64,000 nucleotides of DNA from Eretmocerus hayati (lineage: Eukaryota; Arthropoda; Insecta; Hymenoptera; Aphelinidae). The notes under the pieces were generated by a model. The model was not told where the DNA came from. It was given only the letters and a program-made list of their open reading frames with translations, and ran no database searches. Positions 1 to 12,394 of this stretch are shown piece by piece. The position numbers were made by a program, and so were the translations under genes. The stretch covers positions 65,776,172 to 65,840,171 of the forward strand of contig CM056744.1 of assembly GCA_029851415.1 (NCBI GenBank). Reading direction: 5' to 3'. Numbering within the stretch: position 1 is the first letter of the stretch; each line of letters starts with the position of its first letter.

Positions 1-1336
1 GGAGGATAAAGTTGCGAAAGATAAAACGTGTTGAGCATTGAGAGAGCCGCTTTTGTTCGAGCGCCGCGGGGGGCCTCGAGCCCTGAACGGCGGGGAGCCC
101 GGTGAATAGCAAAGATGGTAATCCCTTCGGCGGGACCGACGGACGAAAACCACCAGCTATTGACTTGAAACCGCAATTGTAAAGGGTATTTGGAAAACTA
201 TTGGAATGAATGGCTCAAATAAAGACCAGTCTCGGCAGTGCAATAATTAAGTGAGAGAAAAGAGCGAGAGGCGTGCTCGCTCCATATAAGTATGAAATAC
301 ATTGACCATGGTAGTACACGCACCAGATCGAAAAATATATACTGCTGCAAATTCCGATGACCTTTTTTTTTTTTCTTTTTAGCTTTCGACTCGCTGAGGC
401 CAGGAAAATGCGAGTTTTATAACCGTTATCGCAAAAAATTTTTGAGGGATTGGCCCAATCGTCTTCTCTCTTGATGATTGTGATAGTGACGATAGTGAAA
501 GTAGTGACGATAGTGCTAGTGGTGATGACTGTGATAGTGGTGCTCCTTGATTTCTGTTACTTTAGTGTTGTGCGAATGGATGAATGAATCTGTGTGCGTG
601 TGTACTCTATTAACCCTTCACTTCTCCTACGAATTAATCTAGCCCTACCCCTTTTCCTCGCCCTGACGGAAGAGCACTGCCACCTCCTCGTTGGTTTCCG
701 TTGGACAACGTTATTGCGGTTTAAGAATATCACTCATCCGTGATAACGTTGACTGAGAGCAGTAGCATCTACGTTACCGTGAAGTAGTGTCTATACGGTT
801 TGTGACGGATACAAAACAGCGATCGGTAACGGACGGCGAAGCGGGGGTAGGGGGGCGGTAGCCCCCCGGAAAATTTTTTGCGATAACGGTTATAAAACTC
901 GCATTTTCCTGGCCTCAGCGGGTCGAAAGCTTAAAAAAAAAAAAAAAAAAAAAAGGTCATCGGAATTTGCAGCAGTATATATTTTTCGATCTGGTGCGTG
1001 TACTACCATGGTCAATGTATTTCATACTTATATGGAGCGAGCACGCCTCTCGCTCTTTTCTCTCACTTAATTATTGCACTGCCGAGACTGGTCTTTATTT
1101 GAGCCATTCATTCCAATAGTTTTCCAAATACCCTTTACAATTGCGGTTTCAAGTCAATAGCTGGTGGTTTTCGTCCGTCGGTCCCGCCGAAGGGATTACC
1201 ATCTTTGCTATTCACCGGGCTCCCCGCCGTTCAGGTATACGGGCCGTCGTTCATGGCTCGAGGCCCCCCGCGGCGCTCGAACAAAAGCGGCTCTCTCAAT
1301 GCTCAACACGTTTTATCTTTCGCAACTTTATCCTCC
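1..1336. repeat. Large foldback (inverted repeat) element, left end cut by window edge
   Basis: Positions 1-443 read as the reverse complement of about 870-1336, with a spacer of about 425 bases between the arms. The arms match nearly base for base, including a coding-neutral GC-rich stretch near 60-110 and an A/T run (370-380 against 931-952). The main difference is a 20-base insertion in the right arm near 1231-1251. Open frames inside the right arm are short and overlap each other, so I treat them as chance. It could be a foldback transposon, a head-to-head duplication or an assembly artefact; the true left end lies outside the window. Confidence 0.8.
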
Positions 1337-2431
1337 CGCCACTCCCACAATTTTCAATCAATCTCAATATCTCTTCGTCATTGTTTATCAATAATTTTTT
1401 ACAATTGTTTCCCGTTTGATTCATATCCGTATCATCAATAGGTCCCGAGATAGCAAAAAATTGCATATCTCCAATTGTTATCAACTTTTTCAAAAATTTA
1501 TCACGCGAATCTACTCATATATTCTAAGACTATCACTGAAAAAATTGGCAAAAAATTAGCGCTCTTTTTCAACGCTTGGCGCTCACTCAAAGTTCAGGTA
1601 TCTGCAAAATCATCATTTTTTCTGCATTTTCTTACACTCTGATAGCCGCCACGGCTCCAATCATGGCGCGATCTTGATTTTGGAAATTTCCCACGGTGCT
1701 CAATTAAATGCTCTTTAAGAATATCTAAGTTAAAAAATTTTGCGATTTTTTTTTTTGGCTGGAATTACAAAAATACTCGAGGTGTCAATCATTTTTAAGC
1801 CGATAGTAGGTACGTGTACTTCTGGACACTCATATTAAATTTGAGTAGTATGATATTTCTCCAACAATACGCACACATGCAATGAGATACTCGGATACAG
1901 ACCCAACATCATACACACATGCTTGCTTTACAGTACTCAATTGATTCGGATAGTCTGAGAATAGTCTGATCTTCTTCAAATTACAGCCACGGAGTTCACA
2001 TTTCGACGATGAAACCAGTAATATCATACCTTCCCCAGAGTACTCATGGTCCGCATATACATGTGCTTGATGAAAAATATGTTGTTTTAAGTCATAAAAA
2101 ACTTCCCAGTAGGCTAGTATATTCCTCTGCAAAATCGCGAGCCATTACACGAAATTGATGCGCGTATGGAGAATGACCCAGCTAACGAAGTGTTCAAAAT
2201 GTCACTTCAATCGAGTGAGATTTCGGGATTCTACAGCGCCTCAAAGTTTACTTGACCCTGAATGGTGCAAATTTTCCAACGGATTTTGCTCTAGTAGAAG
2301 AAAAAATTGTACCCGTTATCAGTTTAAGAACTTCACCATTCGAGAGGACGAATTAACGAAGTAATCGCGTCAACTCACATGGCCGTGGCTCTCCCCATTC
2401 GGTTGTGATAGATGATCCTGGGAAAAATTTG
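1337..2431. other. Non-coding stretch, nothing recognised
   Basis: AT-rich sequence with short chance frames on both strands. I see no domain, RNA gene or clear repeat boundary here. Confidence 0.4.
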
Positions 2432-3430
2432 TTATATTTCCAGTGTGCGTCGTACGTACACGATTTCCTCATCCGTCACGCCCTCGATGTCAACAAGCTC
2501 CATCAGTTCCTCAACGCGTTCTTCGACCTTTCGCCGCGTCAGTACAATCTTGGCCTGCTGCTCCGACTCAGCATTGACATTCCTTGGCATTTCCATTTTG
2601 CGAAGTGTGCAATTCTTTTTTCCCCTTTTGCTGACCTCTCTAACGGATTCCACATGTAGGAGAATCGTTTCGCAAGGTAGTATTTCGACACAGGGTTCTG
2701 AAATTTCTATCGCATGGCAACTCGAATTTACAATTTCAGCATACGTGTATCCATCGTGATTTTCCGCTACAAAATTTCCCAATGACACCCTTGGCGCTAA
2801 CTTTTGTGATGGTATCCAACCGACTTCCTCGCTATAGTTCACCTCTACTCGAATTATACTCGTGGTCCTGGACGGCAAATGGATCTTTCCCTCAGAAACC
2901 AAAGGAATCTCGTACTCGTTTATTCGTAACCATTTTTCATCCGCGTCTACTATTGCTCCTTGTTTCGTCAGAAAATCCCAACCTATCAAGGCATCTATTC
3001 TACAGGGAATTCATCTGGCACGATATGGACCTCCGCGTCCAATCCATTCAATTGTATCATTGTTCTTCCCAATGACTCTATCCTCCCATCTGTCACGCCC
3101 GTTACGAAGACCGTTTCTCCCTTATCTATCTGAACTCGAGGATGAACTTCACTCTCCTTTACTATGCATACGTTGGCTCCTGAATCTAGCGCGTGTGCCT
3201 ATTGTTTCTTCGCTAAACAGTGATACTACTGGTGGGTGTCTAGCTGTCTTCAAACAGTTTGTTGAGACGATTCTCTCCTCACTCTTTCTGCTATGCTCAA
3301 CTTCTTTGAGCTGCTCGTCAGCTGAGGTTGCCGGTGCACTACGAGAAACGGAGGAGAAGTCGTGGTATTTAGCATTTCTCTCGGAGACGATTTGATGGCG
3401 ATTCAGAATGGATTTTGAAGCTGTGATCAT
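2432..3430 (-). pseudogene. LTR-retrotransposon protease fragment, frameshifted
   Basis: On the minus strand this reads as the protease region of a Ty3/gypsy-like Gag-Pol protein. The catalytic motif D-S-G-A is encoded at 3172-3186, and the later conserved block, IGWDFLTKQGAIVD, starts the frame that ends at 2432. The three pieces lie in different frames: a break near 3195-3205 just before the active site and another near 2995-3010 before the IGWDFL block. No reverse transcriptase, integrase or LTR follows, so it is a decayed fragment. The aspartic protease of such elements cuts the Gag-Pol precursor. The part upstream of the active site (about 3330-3430) belongs to a block that is repeated in inverted orientation near 13.1 kb. 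Assignment to Ty3/gypsy rather than another LTR family is inference. Confidence 0.7.
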
Positions 3431-3975
3431 CTGTGATCAAAAGTGTATAGTACCGTTACAACTCCAACGGTATGCGATAGACAAAATCAGCCAGGAGCAA
3501 CTAATTGCGGCCCTCGATACTATCCAGCGAGTGAGAACAATATTCGAGTGCTGGAAAATTTATGAGGGCATAAATAGTAGTCCAGTAATCGATAAATGTC
3601 CGCAATGGATGTATCAATTCGTTTGAACAAATTCTTAAACAATCCACTTGTGGGCTAATAGTGCAAGTAACGCATCTAAGTGGTCATCGGGTAACTTCCA
3701 ACTTTAGCTCATTGGCAGCGCGTGGGCTTGCGAGTCCGAAGGGCACAGGTTCGATTCCCTTAACTTCTTTTTTCTTCCAATCAAATGTTAAATGAGGATC
3801 ACTATCAATACAGCTAAAATTCATGAAAGTTCCATTCTACAGGAATGTGATAACGATCGAATCAATATAGTACCCTCTGATATGCGGTTTCCCACAGGAA
3901 TCTCAATCAGTGCATTTGAATGGAACGGCTCGTTTCCGGTTCTTTCCACTGCGAATTCGATCAATTCGTAGAAGG
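3385..3975 (+). repeat. Dispersed repeat with tRNA-like segment, copy 1
   Basis: About 590 bases match the reverse complement of 12395-13110, with small indels. The shared block includes the tRNA-like segment, a conserved ACAGGA..GTGATAACGATC stretch near 3838 and a stretch near 3470-3620. Homology continues weakly into the protease fragment to about 3330. It may be a SINE-containing repeat or the 5' region of the LTR element whose protease lies next to it. Confidence 0.75.
3700..3770 (+). repeat. tRNA-like (SINE-type) segment with pol III A and B boxes
   Basis: An A-box-like sequence TAGCTCATTGGCAGCG lies at 3705-3720 and a B box GGTTCGATTCC at 3748-3758, spaced as in a tRNA. The acceptor stem does not pair and the anticodon stem is degenerate, so this is a tRNA-derived repeat rather than a working tRNA gene. 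A second copy lies on the opposite strand at 12610-12672. Confidence 0.65.
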
Positions 3976-6662
3976 TATTATCATGTCCAGATGGAATGAA
4001 TGGCAACCTGTTCTACATTCCTTTTTCAAATTCCACACGATTTGGCCAATTTCTCAATCATTCAATCGTATATCCATAACTTTTATAGGATGAACTATCC
4101 CTAGCATAGACAAAAATCTCGCAAGATTAAGATTACTTCCCATTGAATCTTGGAGAGTTCACAAAATAATCTATAGATGCTCTAATTGAGCTTACAACGA
4201 TGTACCACATCAAATACCATCTATACTTTGATATAAGTATACTTCATCAGGTATGGGCTTCGGGTTCCAGAAACTCTCCTGACCACTGTTTAATCCACTG
4301 AAGGCAGCTTTTTTAACAGATGATGCGAACGTCATTCCATCAATTGGGTATTTCAATTCTTTGCAATTTCCTCAAGATGTCGAAAACAGTTTTTACGGAT
4401 TAGAAGAGGGATATAGAAACAGGGGCACAGCGTTTTCGTGATCTGGATTGGGATGATGCTACTTCATGTTATGGTATTCTCAATATTAGTCTCCAACAGA
4501 TTTTGCATGACATGTGCGGCTCGCATTCCGTTCTAAAGCACTTCGGTCATCATGAAATCGGCAAGGCTCCGTTCTCTCAAAATACGCTCGGACACACGAT
4601 CATAGATGATGCTTGCATGGTGATGGAGGAACGCTACCCGAACCATCTCATTCCAGTTTTCAGAATGAAACGCGAAGACCGATAGTTTTCGATGGATTAG
4701 TTTCCCGCTAAGTAGAGGAAGGCTTTGATCAGACGAACAAAACTGAGAATATATTCGATTTCCAAGTGAAAGTTATATATATGAAAAATTCATGACGCGG
4801 TAGGTATGGCGAACCCACAATTTTACAAGTCGCTACCTCCATATGAAATTAATTCAATGACGCAATAGATTTACTGCTTGAAGCCTCTTTTCAGAACCAT
4901 ATCTCAAGGCGATTCGGTCCTATTTCATCCCGGTTTCTTCGAGATGGATCTTTGATCATATCTTGCGCAAGGTCCGATGGAAATATTGGATCTGAGGTAA
5001 AACTAGCTCAGACAGTTAGAGTTTTCTCACAAGCTTGTTTTCCGAGGCTACATTTAACGTTTCCGGATAGAAAAATTATCGTAATTGCTCTATCACACTC
5101 TCAACGTGGGAATTTTTCATTCAATCTTCCCCCTTGAGACCTATAAGAGTGAGAGATCAATCACCAGCTGGGACAGCTTTTTCATCGAGTATGAGGAGAG
5201 TGTCGAAGATTTATGCGGGAGGAACACTTTCGAGCATGATTTATTAAAGAAGGAATTTTCTAGTGACGCCAAGGGAGCTATATTTGCACTAACTCGACCG
5301 GGTCGATAGTTGGATGACTACATCGTTTCCTCTCCGTTCCAAAGTATGGAACTTGATAAGAAAATCACAAGAGATTCCCCACTGAGAGGTTAATGATGAC
5401 AAATGATTCACCAGACAGTATCTCACTAATCCCAAAATTACGAAAATTATGTCTTCCACAAGAGTCACTTCACTAGTTTCACCCACGCATATTGTCGATG
5501 AATGGACACCTTATCATGTGGAATATCACAAGTCCGATTGCATCATGAAGAAAATTCAGTCACAAAACACTCGAGAGGAAGCAAGGAACCTCACGAACAA
5601 GTCCAGAAAAGTTTTTTGTGCAATTTTGCAGGCGCTTAGATACTGCACGAGTTCATAAAATCAATATGTAGCATACACTATGAGGTCTGATGCCTGCTGA
5701 AGGCTCCATTATGATAACTATTGTTGAATCCACCATATAATATTGTTACCTCATACATTTGAGCTGGCTCGATCCTATATTCAATCTAACAATCAACTCA
5801 TAATGATTCCTCGGAAATCGTACCATGGCCATCCATTATTGCATTATCAAACCTAATAGAAATTCGCGGCATCGTCAACGAGTACCCGTTCTTGAGAACG
5901 ATGTATCGGGCAATATTCGGTACACTAACCTCGTTCCTTCACCCCTGTTTACTCTAGAGGAATAATCGGAAAAAATTCTTTGAGCAATGAAAAAGGAATA
6001 GAAAATGAGTTTAGTTCGGTCGTGATCGGATCAATTTGAGTCTTTTGTTGAGCCAGCTCCAGACTCAAGCTGGCCTGAACTCGGATATATTGTGCGTTGG
6101 AAGTCGATAAATTCCGAAGTGGAGCTACAAAATTATAAGAGAGCAGGAATCAGATACGCAGTAGTTAGTTGGGATTCGGTCGAAAATTGTAGGGTCAGGT
6201 TTACCCATCTTCTCAGAACCATCCGATATATCTCTAAAAGCGAACTTCCCTTATGTACCTTCAGTTTTGCAGTCCACCATTTTTCGACGATGATGGAAGC
6301 ACGGAGAATGTGACATGGAATTTAAGTTGACCTTGGCGTAATATCACGTGGAAAGGAGATTGAACCAGAAATTATCGATTATGAGTAAGCTTAACAATGC
6401 TCACCAAAGTTCCGCATACGAGGGCTTCCACGGAACTTTTAACTTTTGTGTTACCGGAGTGTTCTAGGAGTATTTTGAACTATTCGGAGTGCGTAGGAGT
6501 GGCATTTTATAGTATTTGGCATCATTCGATATGGACTACATTCTTTTTTGTTGAAACGCATCCTGATTTGTCTATAGCAGACCGCAAAAGATGATTTTTC
6601 GGTAGTTTACAAACGTACCAACGCGATTTTTTGAGTTGATAAAGCTGTAACTAAAATACCTA
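3976..6662. other. Long non-coding stretch, nothing recognised
   Basis: I found no frame with a recognisable domain, no RNA gene and no clear repeat. Short open frames (for example 4503-4685, 6092-6313) show no protein family features. Confidence 0.4.
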
Positions 6663-7427
6663 GGGGCCGTCCATAAACTACGTAGGTGGCCAAGGGGGGA
6701 GGGGGTCGAAAATTTAATTTTAAAAAACTACGTTCGGCTACGGGGGGAGGGGGGGGGTCATCGGCTTTACTACGTAGCTTCATATTTTTAAATTGCGTGC
6801 GTGAAAATGGCTCTCGGTACATGATTTCAATATTCTTATCGGTCAGATAAATTTTGATTGGATGCAATAATAATCTATGAAGCTACACAACCGATGTTTG
6901 TCCATGTAAAGCATGTACGTCAGGTGTTCATTCGTTCACGTCATTGTTCACATTTGCTGAGTGCTCGTGTGTAAGTATCGTTGGAGGTTCCGAACTGGTG
7001 AATCATTTTCATACTTGAACTTGGCCCTTTATCAAGTATTACCTATGTTTTCCAAATTTATTCCCTAAAATCTTCTGACTTCGAATTCGAATGTCCCTCC
7101 ATAAGACAGATAAACCCTCTAATACGTCTGTCAAGACGAATCATGCCCGTAATCAGGGAGAAAGTAAATGATCTAAATTATAATCACATAGGATATTCTA
7201 AAGCAGTTGTGCTACTCCGTCTCAAGATATTTTGAAAAATGAAATAGTTTCCAGGGTCTTTGGTTCTTTTCGATAGAATTGAACTTCTATTTTTTTATAG
7301 AAAAGCTACGTAGTTTTTTGGGTGGAAGGGGGGGGGTCAGATTGGCCAACAAGATACGATTGGCTACGGGGGGAGGGGAGGGGTCAAAAATAATTTAAAT
7401 CGGTCTACGTAGCTTATGGACGGCCCC
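6663..7427. mobile_element. MITE with GGGGCCGTCCATAA termini
   Basis: The left end GGGGCCGTCCATAAACTACG at 6663 is matched in reverse complement at the right end, finishing at 7427, with one difference in the first 20 bases. Inverted similarity extends about 120 bases inward on both sides and includes G-rich runs and a second TACGTAG-containing block. The central 500 bases have no open frame of note. The target duplication is not clear. GGGGCCGTCC ends are common in insect DNA transposons, but I do not assign a superfamily. Confidence 0.75.
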
Positions 7428-8110
7428 CCATGCCTCAACTACTTCGGTGGAATGATATATCCATCTACTAATCTCATATTTTGAGAAAATCTTTGATTCA
7501 GATGTGTGCGCTAATTTGGCTATGATATTAGCTCTCATTTATCGATGTAACCGAGTTCTGTGGGAAAACTTTCTCTGGCTATTATTTACGAAAATGATGA
7601 AATACCTTGTGCGAAACGAAGAATTTAGGAATGAGTTTTCGAAGTTAAAAAGGAGACGAATCGAATCCCATTTGGTTTGTGAGTGTGCGTTGATCCGGAC
7701 AAATTTTATAAAGCTCCAAATCTCATGAAGTTATCGCGCCACTGGCTTTGAAAATGGTCATTTTTTGATGTCATACTCAGGAGACGCGAAGCACAGGATT
7801 GGGACGTTGTGCTCTTTTTTCTTCATCATAAAAAGGATATGACCGCACTGTTTTGAGTTGCAATTGTCAATCGGTATTTCTGTGAGGAGCTGAGGAGAAA
7901 TATTTGAATCCGGATGGTAAGCTTAATACGCCTCTAAATGTGATGGTATCGCGATTTTCTTGATTTTTAAATAGTATACGGCTGAAATATGAACGAAATA
8001 ATACCACAGTGTATTCTAGAAATTGAAATGAGACTCATAGCTCTTGACTCGATTTTGGAAATTTACATCGAATTTCGGAGAAATCGATGATGAAATTCAT
8101 TTTAAAGTCA
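7428..8110. other. Non-coding stretch, nothing recognised
   Basis: One short open frame (7504-7728) has no domain signature. No repeat or RNA gene is visible. Confidence 0.35.
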
Positions 8111-8807
8111 ACCCTGGTGGAAAAAACAGCGTAGCAGTACTGTACAGTCAAACTACTGGACGTACTCTACTGTCGTACTACTGGATAATAGTACTGAGCT
8201 AGATCTCGCAGCTGTGTGTCATTCTGCCGTTGAGCGGATGGAGCCAAACAGAGAAAATGATGAAAAAAAAGAGATCTCTGGATGACGAGCACCTTAAAAG
8301 ATTTCCTATCTGTCACCCGCCTCCACTTTTCACTACCCGCAATACTCTTCCGCTGTATTCCACGCTAACCCCATATAAATAATTTGACCAATTCATCAAA
8401 TTTGATCCAATACTTGAACCAACTTTGATCCAGATGTAATGCTATTTTGGTCAAATTTCATGAAATGTTTGATTTGGGATATTGAAAGCATGTGTCGGCT
8501 GCAACTATGTAGGTTATGTATGTATATAACTATATATGTGTACCTCAATGTACTGCGGACCATATGATAGATTTTTAATCTACAGTTTGCTGATATTGTT
8601 TCACCGAATCCGTTTTCTTGTGAAAATTTCTGGAAACTAATGTTTTCTCTTTCATTGATAATGCTCAGAATTGCATCTGATTACAGTAATGAGTGATCCC
8701 ATCAGATCATCATCAGATACTTACAAATGTTTGACTCAAAGGTTATGTATCTACATGCAAACATGTTACCATCTGTCACAGTTCTCAGATTCATAAACTC
8801 CCATAAT

Positions 8808-9278
8808 AGGCATCTTGCATTTTTTTGAAGTAAGGTTTGGCAAATTCAAGCAAATCGAGATAGATATGGTGCAATTGGGGAAAAATCTCCAAGAATTTTT
8901 TTTATCTCGCGCAAATTGTTTGAAAGTCTGATGACTTGCGCTGTGTGACGTCACTCCGACAAAATTGTCGACTGCCGCTATTGTATGGCGTCTTGCAATT
9001 TCTTTGATCTCTCCAGAAAAAGGTTTGGCAAATTCGAGCAAATCGAGACAAGTATTGTGCAATTGAAGAAAAAATCCCAAAAATTTTCTTTGTCTTGCGC
9101 AAATTGTTTGACAGTAAGATGACTTGCACCGTGTGACGTAATCGTCAGACTTTCAAACAGTTTCCGCAAGTTGTAGACAATTTTTGGGAATTTCTTTCGA
9201 ATTGCACCTTACTCATCTCGATTTGCTCGAATTTGCCAAACCTTTTTTTTGGGGGGTCAAAAAAAATGCAAGATGCCT
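8808..9278. mobile_element. Nested MITE, AGGCATCTTGCAT termini
   Basis: Inverted ends AGGCATCTTGCATTTTTTT lie at 8808 and, reversed, finishing at 9278, with AT on both sides. The uninterrupted opposite arm of the foldback (near 10150-10165) shows the empty site, so this piece was inserted later. Inside are two tandem units starting GGTTTGGCAAATTC (near 8838 and 9023) and an inverted third unit ending near 9240. Short minus-strand open frames come from these tandem units and are not genes. Confidence 0.8.
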
Positions 9279-9299
9279 ATTCCATGAGATTATTGGAGT

Positions 9300-9450
9300 A
9301 TAAGATCAAGATAGCTCCTTCGCTCAAGCGAAAGAGGATGAGGAAGCATGCATAGCACAGGTACAGAATTTAAAGCAGAAACTTGGAACTACTAATTCAC
9401 CAAATGAAGGGGAATTAGTTGATCAAAAATTGGATATTCAAATCTAGAAT
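9300..9450 (+). other. Possible captured coding fragment in foldback arm
   Basis: One frame reads as a charged, glutamine-rich stretch (SFAQAKEDEEACIAQVQNLK and onward) that looks like a short coiled coil. It is present again, inverted, near 9985-10130. There is no start codon or splice structure that I can support; a chance frame is possible. Confidence 0.25.
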
Positions 9451-10927
9451 CTGCAGTGAACAAGTGACATTTGTTTGAAGTGCCTCTTACTATACTAGAA
9501 TGTGATCCGCAAACCAAATTCTTAAGAGTTGTCAGAGCGTGGCATCAGTTTGATGTGACAATGTAAGCAGTTTTTTGTATATCCATATAGCAGTGGGAAG
9601 GGAGGTGATGATAATGATGATATATGATTCAGATTCTTCAATTGCTGATGCTTGGGTGATGATGGTAATGCCGCTCTAAGTTTAGTGATGAAGATCATCA
9701 GGATGTGAGCCTCAAAAATGTAAATCTCTCAAAGATAGTTGAGCTTGTAATAATACCCAGTAAATACCACAATCTAATCTTCATCACAAAAGTCACAGCG
9801 GCATTACCATCATTACTGAAGGACTCACCAATTGAAGAGCCATATTCGTCATCAGCACCACTTTTACTATGGTGCCTTACATTGTCACATCAAACTGATG
9901 CCACATGCACTCTGACAACTTTTAAGAATTTGGCTTGCGGATCACATTCTAGTATAGTAAGAGGCACTTCAAACAAATATCACTTGTTCACTGCAGATTC
10001 TAGATTTGAATTTTCAATTTTTGATCAACTAATTCCCCTTCATTTGGTGAATTAGTAGTTCCAAGTTTCTGCTTTAATTTCTGTACCTGTGCTATGCATG
10101 CTTCCTCATCCTCTTTCGCTTGAGCGAAGGAGCTATCTTGATCTTATACTCCAATAATTTCATGGAATTATGGGAGTTTATGAATCTGAGACAGTGACAG
10201 ATGGTAACATGTTTGCATGTAGATACATAACCTTTGAGTCAAACGTTTGTAAGTATCTGATGGGATCACTCATCACTGTAATCTGACGCGATTCTGAGCA
10301 TTATCAATGAAAGAGAAAACATTAGTTTCCAGAAATTTTCACAAGAAAACTGATTCAGTGAAACAATATCAGCAAATTGTAGATTAAAAATCTATCATAT
10401 GGTCCGCAGTACATTGAGGTACACATATATAGTTATATCCATACATAACCTATACAGTTGCAGCCGACGCATCCCAAATCAAACATTTTATGAAATTTGA
10501 CCAAAATAGCATTACATCTGGATCAAAGTTAGTCCAAGTATTTGATCAAATTTGATGAATTGGTCAAATTATTTATGATGGGGTTAGCGTGGAATACAGC
10601 GATTGCGGATAGTGAAAAGTGGAGGCGGGTGACAGATAGGAAATCTTTTAAGGTGCTCGTCATCCAGAGATCTCACTTTTTCCATCATTTTCTCTGTTTG
10701 GCTCCATCCGCTCAACGGCAGAATGAAACACAGCTGCGAGTTCTAGCTCAGTACTATTATCCAGTAGTACGACAGTAGTACGCTCAGTAGTACTGTAGTA
10801 GACTACGGTCGTACTACTGCAGTAGGTACTGCAGTAGTACGACGGTAAGCTACTACAGTAGTACGATCAGCCAGACAGTAGACTACTGTAGTACTACTGC
10901 AGTACTACGCTGATTTTTCCACCAGGG

Positions 10928-12394
10928 AAGTCAGGCAAAATATAATCCGTATCGATCGTCTAGACAATGTTTTGAATCGAATCTACTCGATTGAAGTTGA
11001 TTCACGAATGTTTCAGGTGTGAAATTCCGTACATGTCGTTCTGAACCAGATACCTCGGCTTGGAAGAGAGTGGCACCACTTTTTTCACATGTTTTCAAGG
11101 TCTAAGAATCACGTGAAACCCATTTCAAACGTGTGCGATGAGAAATTTTTTTTTATTCCAGAGAATCAATAGTTCAAAGTTCCATGGAAACCCTCATACG
11201 CACTTTTTGTCACTGATGGTCACTGATGTAGATAATACTCAAGTAGGTTCGATGGCGTCATGAGGAATCGGTGAGGGGGGAAGACGAAAACTATCCTAAC
11301 CTGCCGCTCGGCTGCACGAAAATCCACGGCGAGTATACCTATATGTTGATGATTTTTGACAACATTTTGATCATATTTCCACAAAATGCATGGTAAGCTG
11401 TAATCACCGAAAGGTATTATTGTTCGTTAGGAAATTCTCTATCGTCTGAATATTTTATGAGAATTTTCTCTACATCTCAAGAGGTGCTAGGCTTGTTTTG
11501 GTGGCGCCGTCCATAAGACCCTATAATATTCCGAAAAATGTAAGAGCTTAGATCTCGAAAAAACGCCTGGTGAAAAATACTGAAAAAATTCACAGAGTAT
11601 TTTTTTGTCCCGAAGATAATTATGTAGAAGGTTTCGTCACGATCTCTACATCTTCGTCAAGACCATCGAACCTCCTTAACAGGCTGCTTGGAGGGATGAT
11701 TCAGGATCTAGATTGCTCATTGTTCCTATTTTTCAGACATCCGTGGACATCGATTGTCACTAGATCATTTCACTGCAGTTCTATCAACGTAGAATAAGTA
11801 CTTAGTTGAGTTGGTCTGGATTCTATATAAGAAGATCTGAATTGATCTCTCATAAGTTTGATAACATATGAATGAGCATCTCCTAGTGGTTGGGATATTT
11901 TTGCAAACCCCTAGTGGCGTAATTAGAAGGGAGTGGAGAGAACAACAAAGCAATAATTGATAGTGAATCCAAAACGGTGAGCTGAAATTGGAATTTTTCC
12001 ACCTATCGTCTATCACCACTCTCTCGCGTGATGTATTCTGAATGTTGAAGTCGCGTGATACTAGTTAGGAGTTTTCCTTCGATGCTTCCTTCCAGTTGTT
12101 TGCAATACTTATGAACTTCTTCACACTCAAGTATGAAGCTATACATTGCATTAGAGTGTTGAAAACTGTATAATAACCATGTGAATCACAGAATTTCTTA
12201 CTATATTCCTTATTACGGCCAACATTTATACTGTGATATTGCTGAAGACCGAAGATCCTTACATAAGTATTCATATTTATACATACGCACATGTACATGT
12301 ACACGTGTATCGTAGTGACACTTATTTATCAAGATTCTATTGAGCTCTTGACTCACACGCGAATCTTCACGATTTGGTGAGTATGTAACGAAAA
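10928..12394. other. Non-coding stretch, nothing recognised
   Basis: Short frames on both strands without domains. No inverted repeat, tRNA or element end is recognised. Confidence 0.35.

Larger units (their letters stand above)
8111..10927. mobile_element. Large foldback DNA element with CCCTGGTGG termini
   Basis: The left end CCCTGGTGGAAAAA starts at 8112 and the right end is its reverse complement finishing at 10927. The flanks carry AAGTCA on both sides (8105-8110 and 10928-10933), a likely 6-bp target duplication. The arms (about 8112-9575 and 9870-10927) are inverted copies of each other over more than 1 kb, apart from a nested MITE in the left arm. Both ends carry clusters of palindromic GTACTACTGCAGTAGTAC-type repeats (8130-8195, 10750-10910). 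No transposase is encoded. Superfamily unknown. Confidence 0.8.

Noticed and set aside
8766..9169. Three related minus-strand open frames
   Set aside because: They are translations of tandem units in a nested MITE, not genes.
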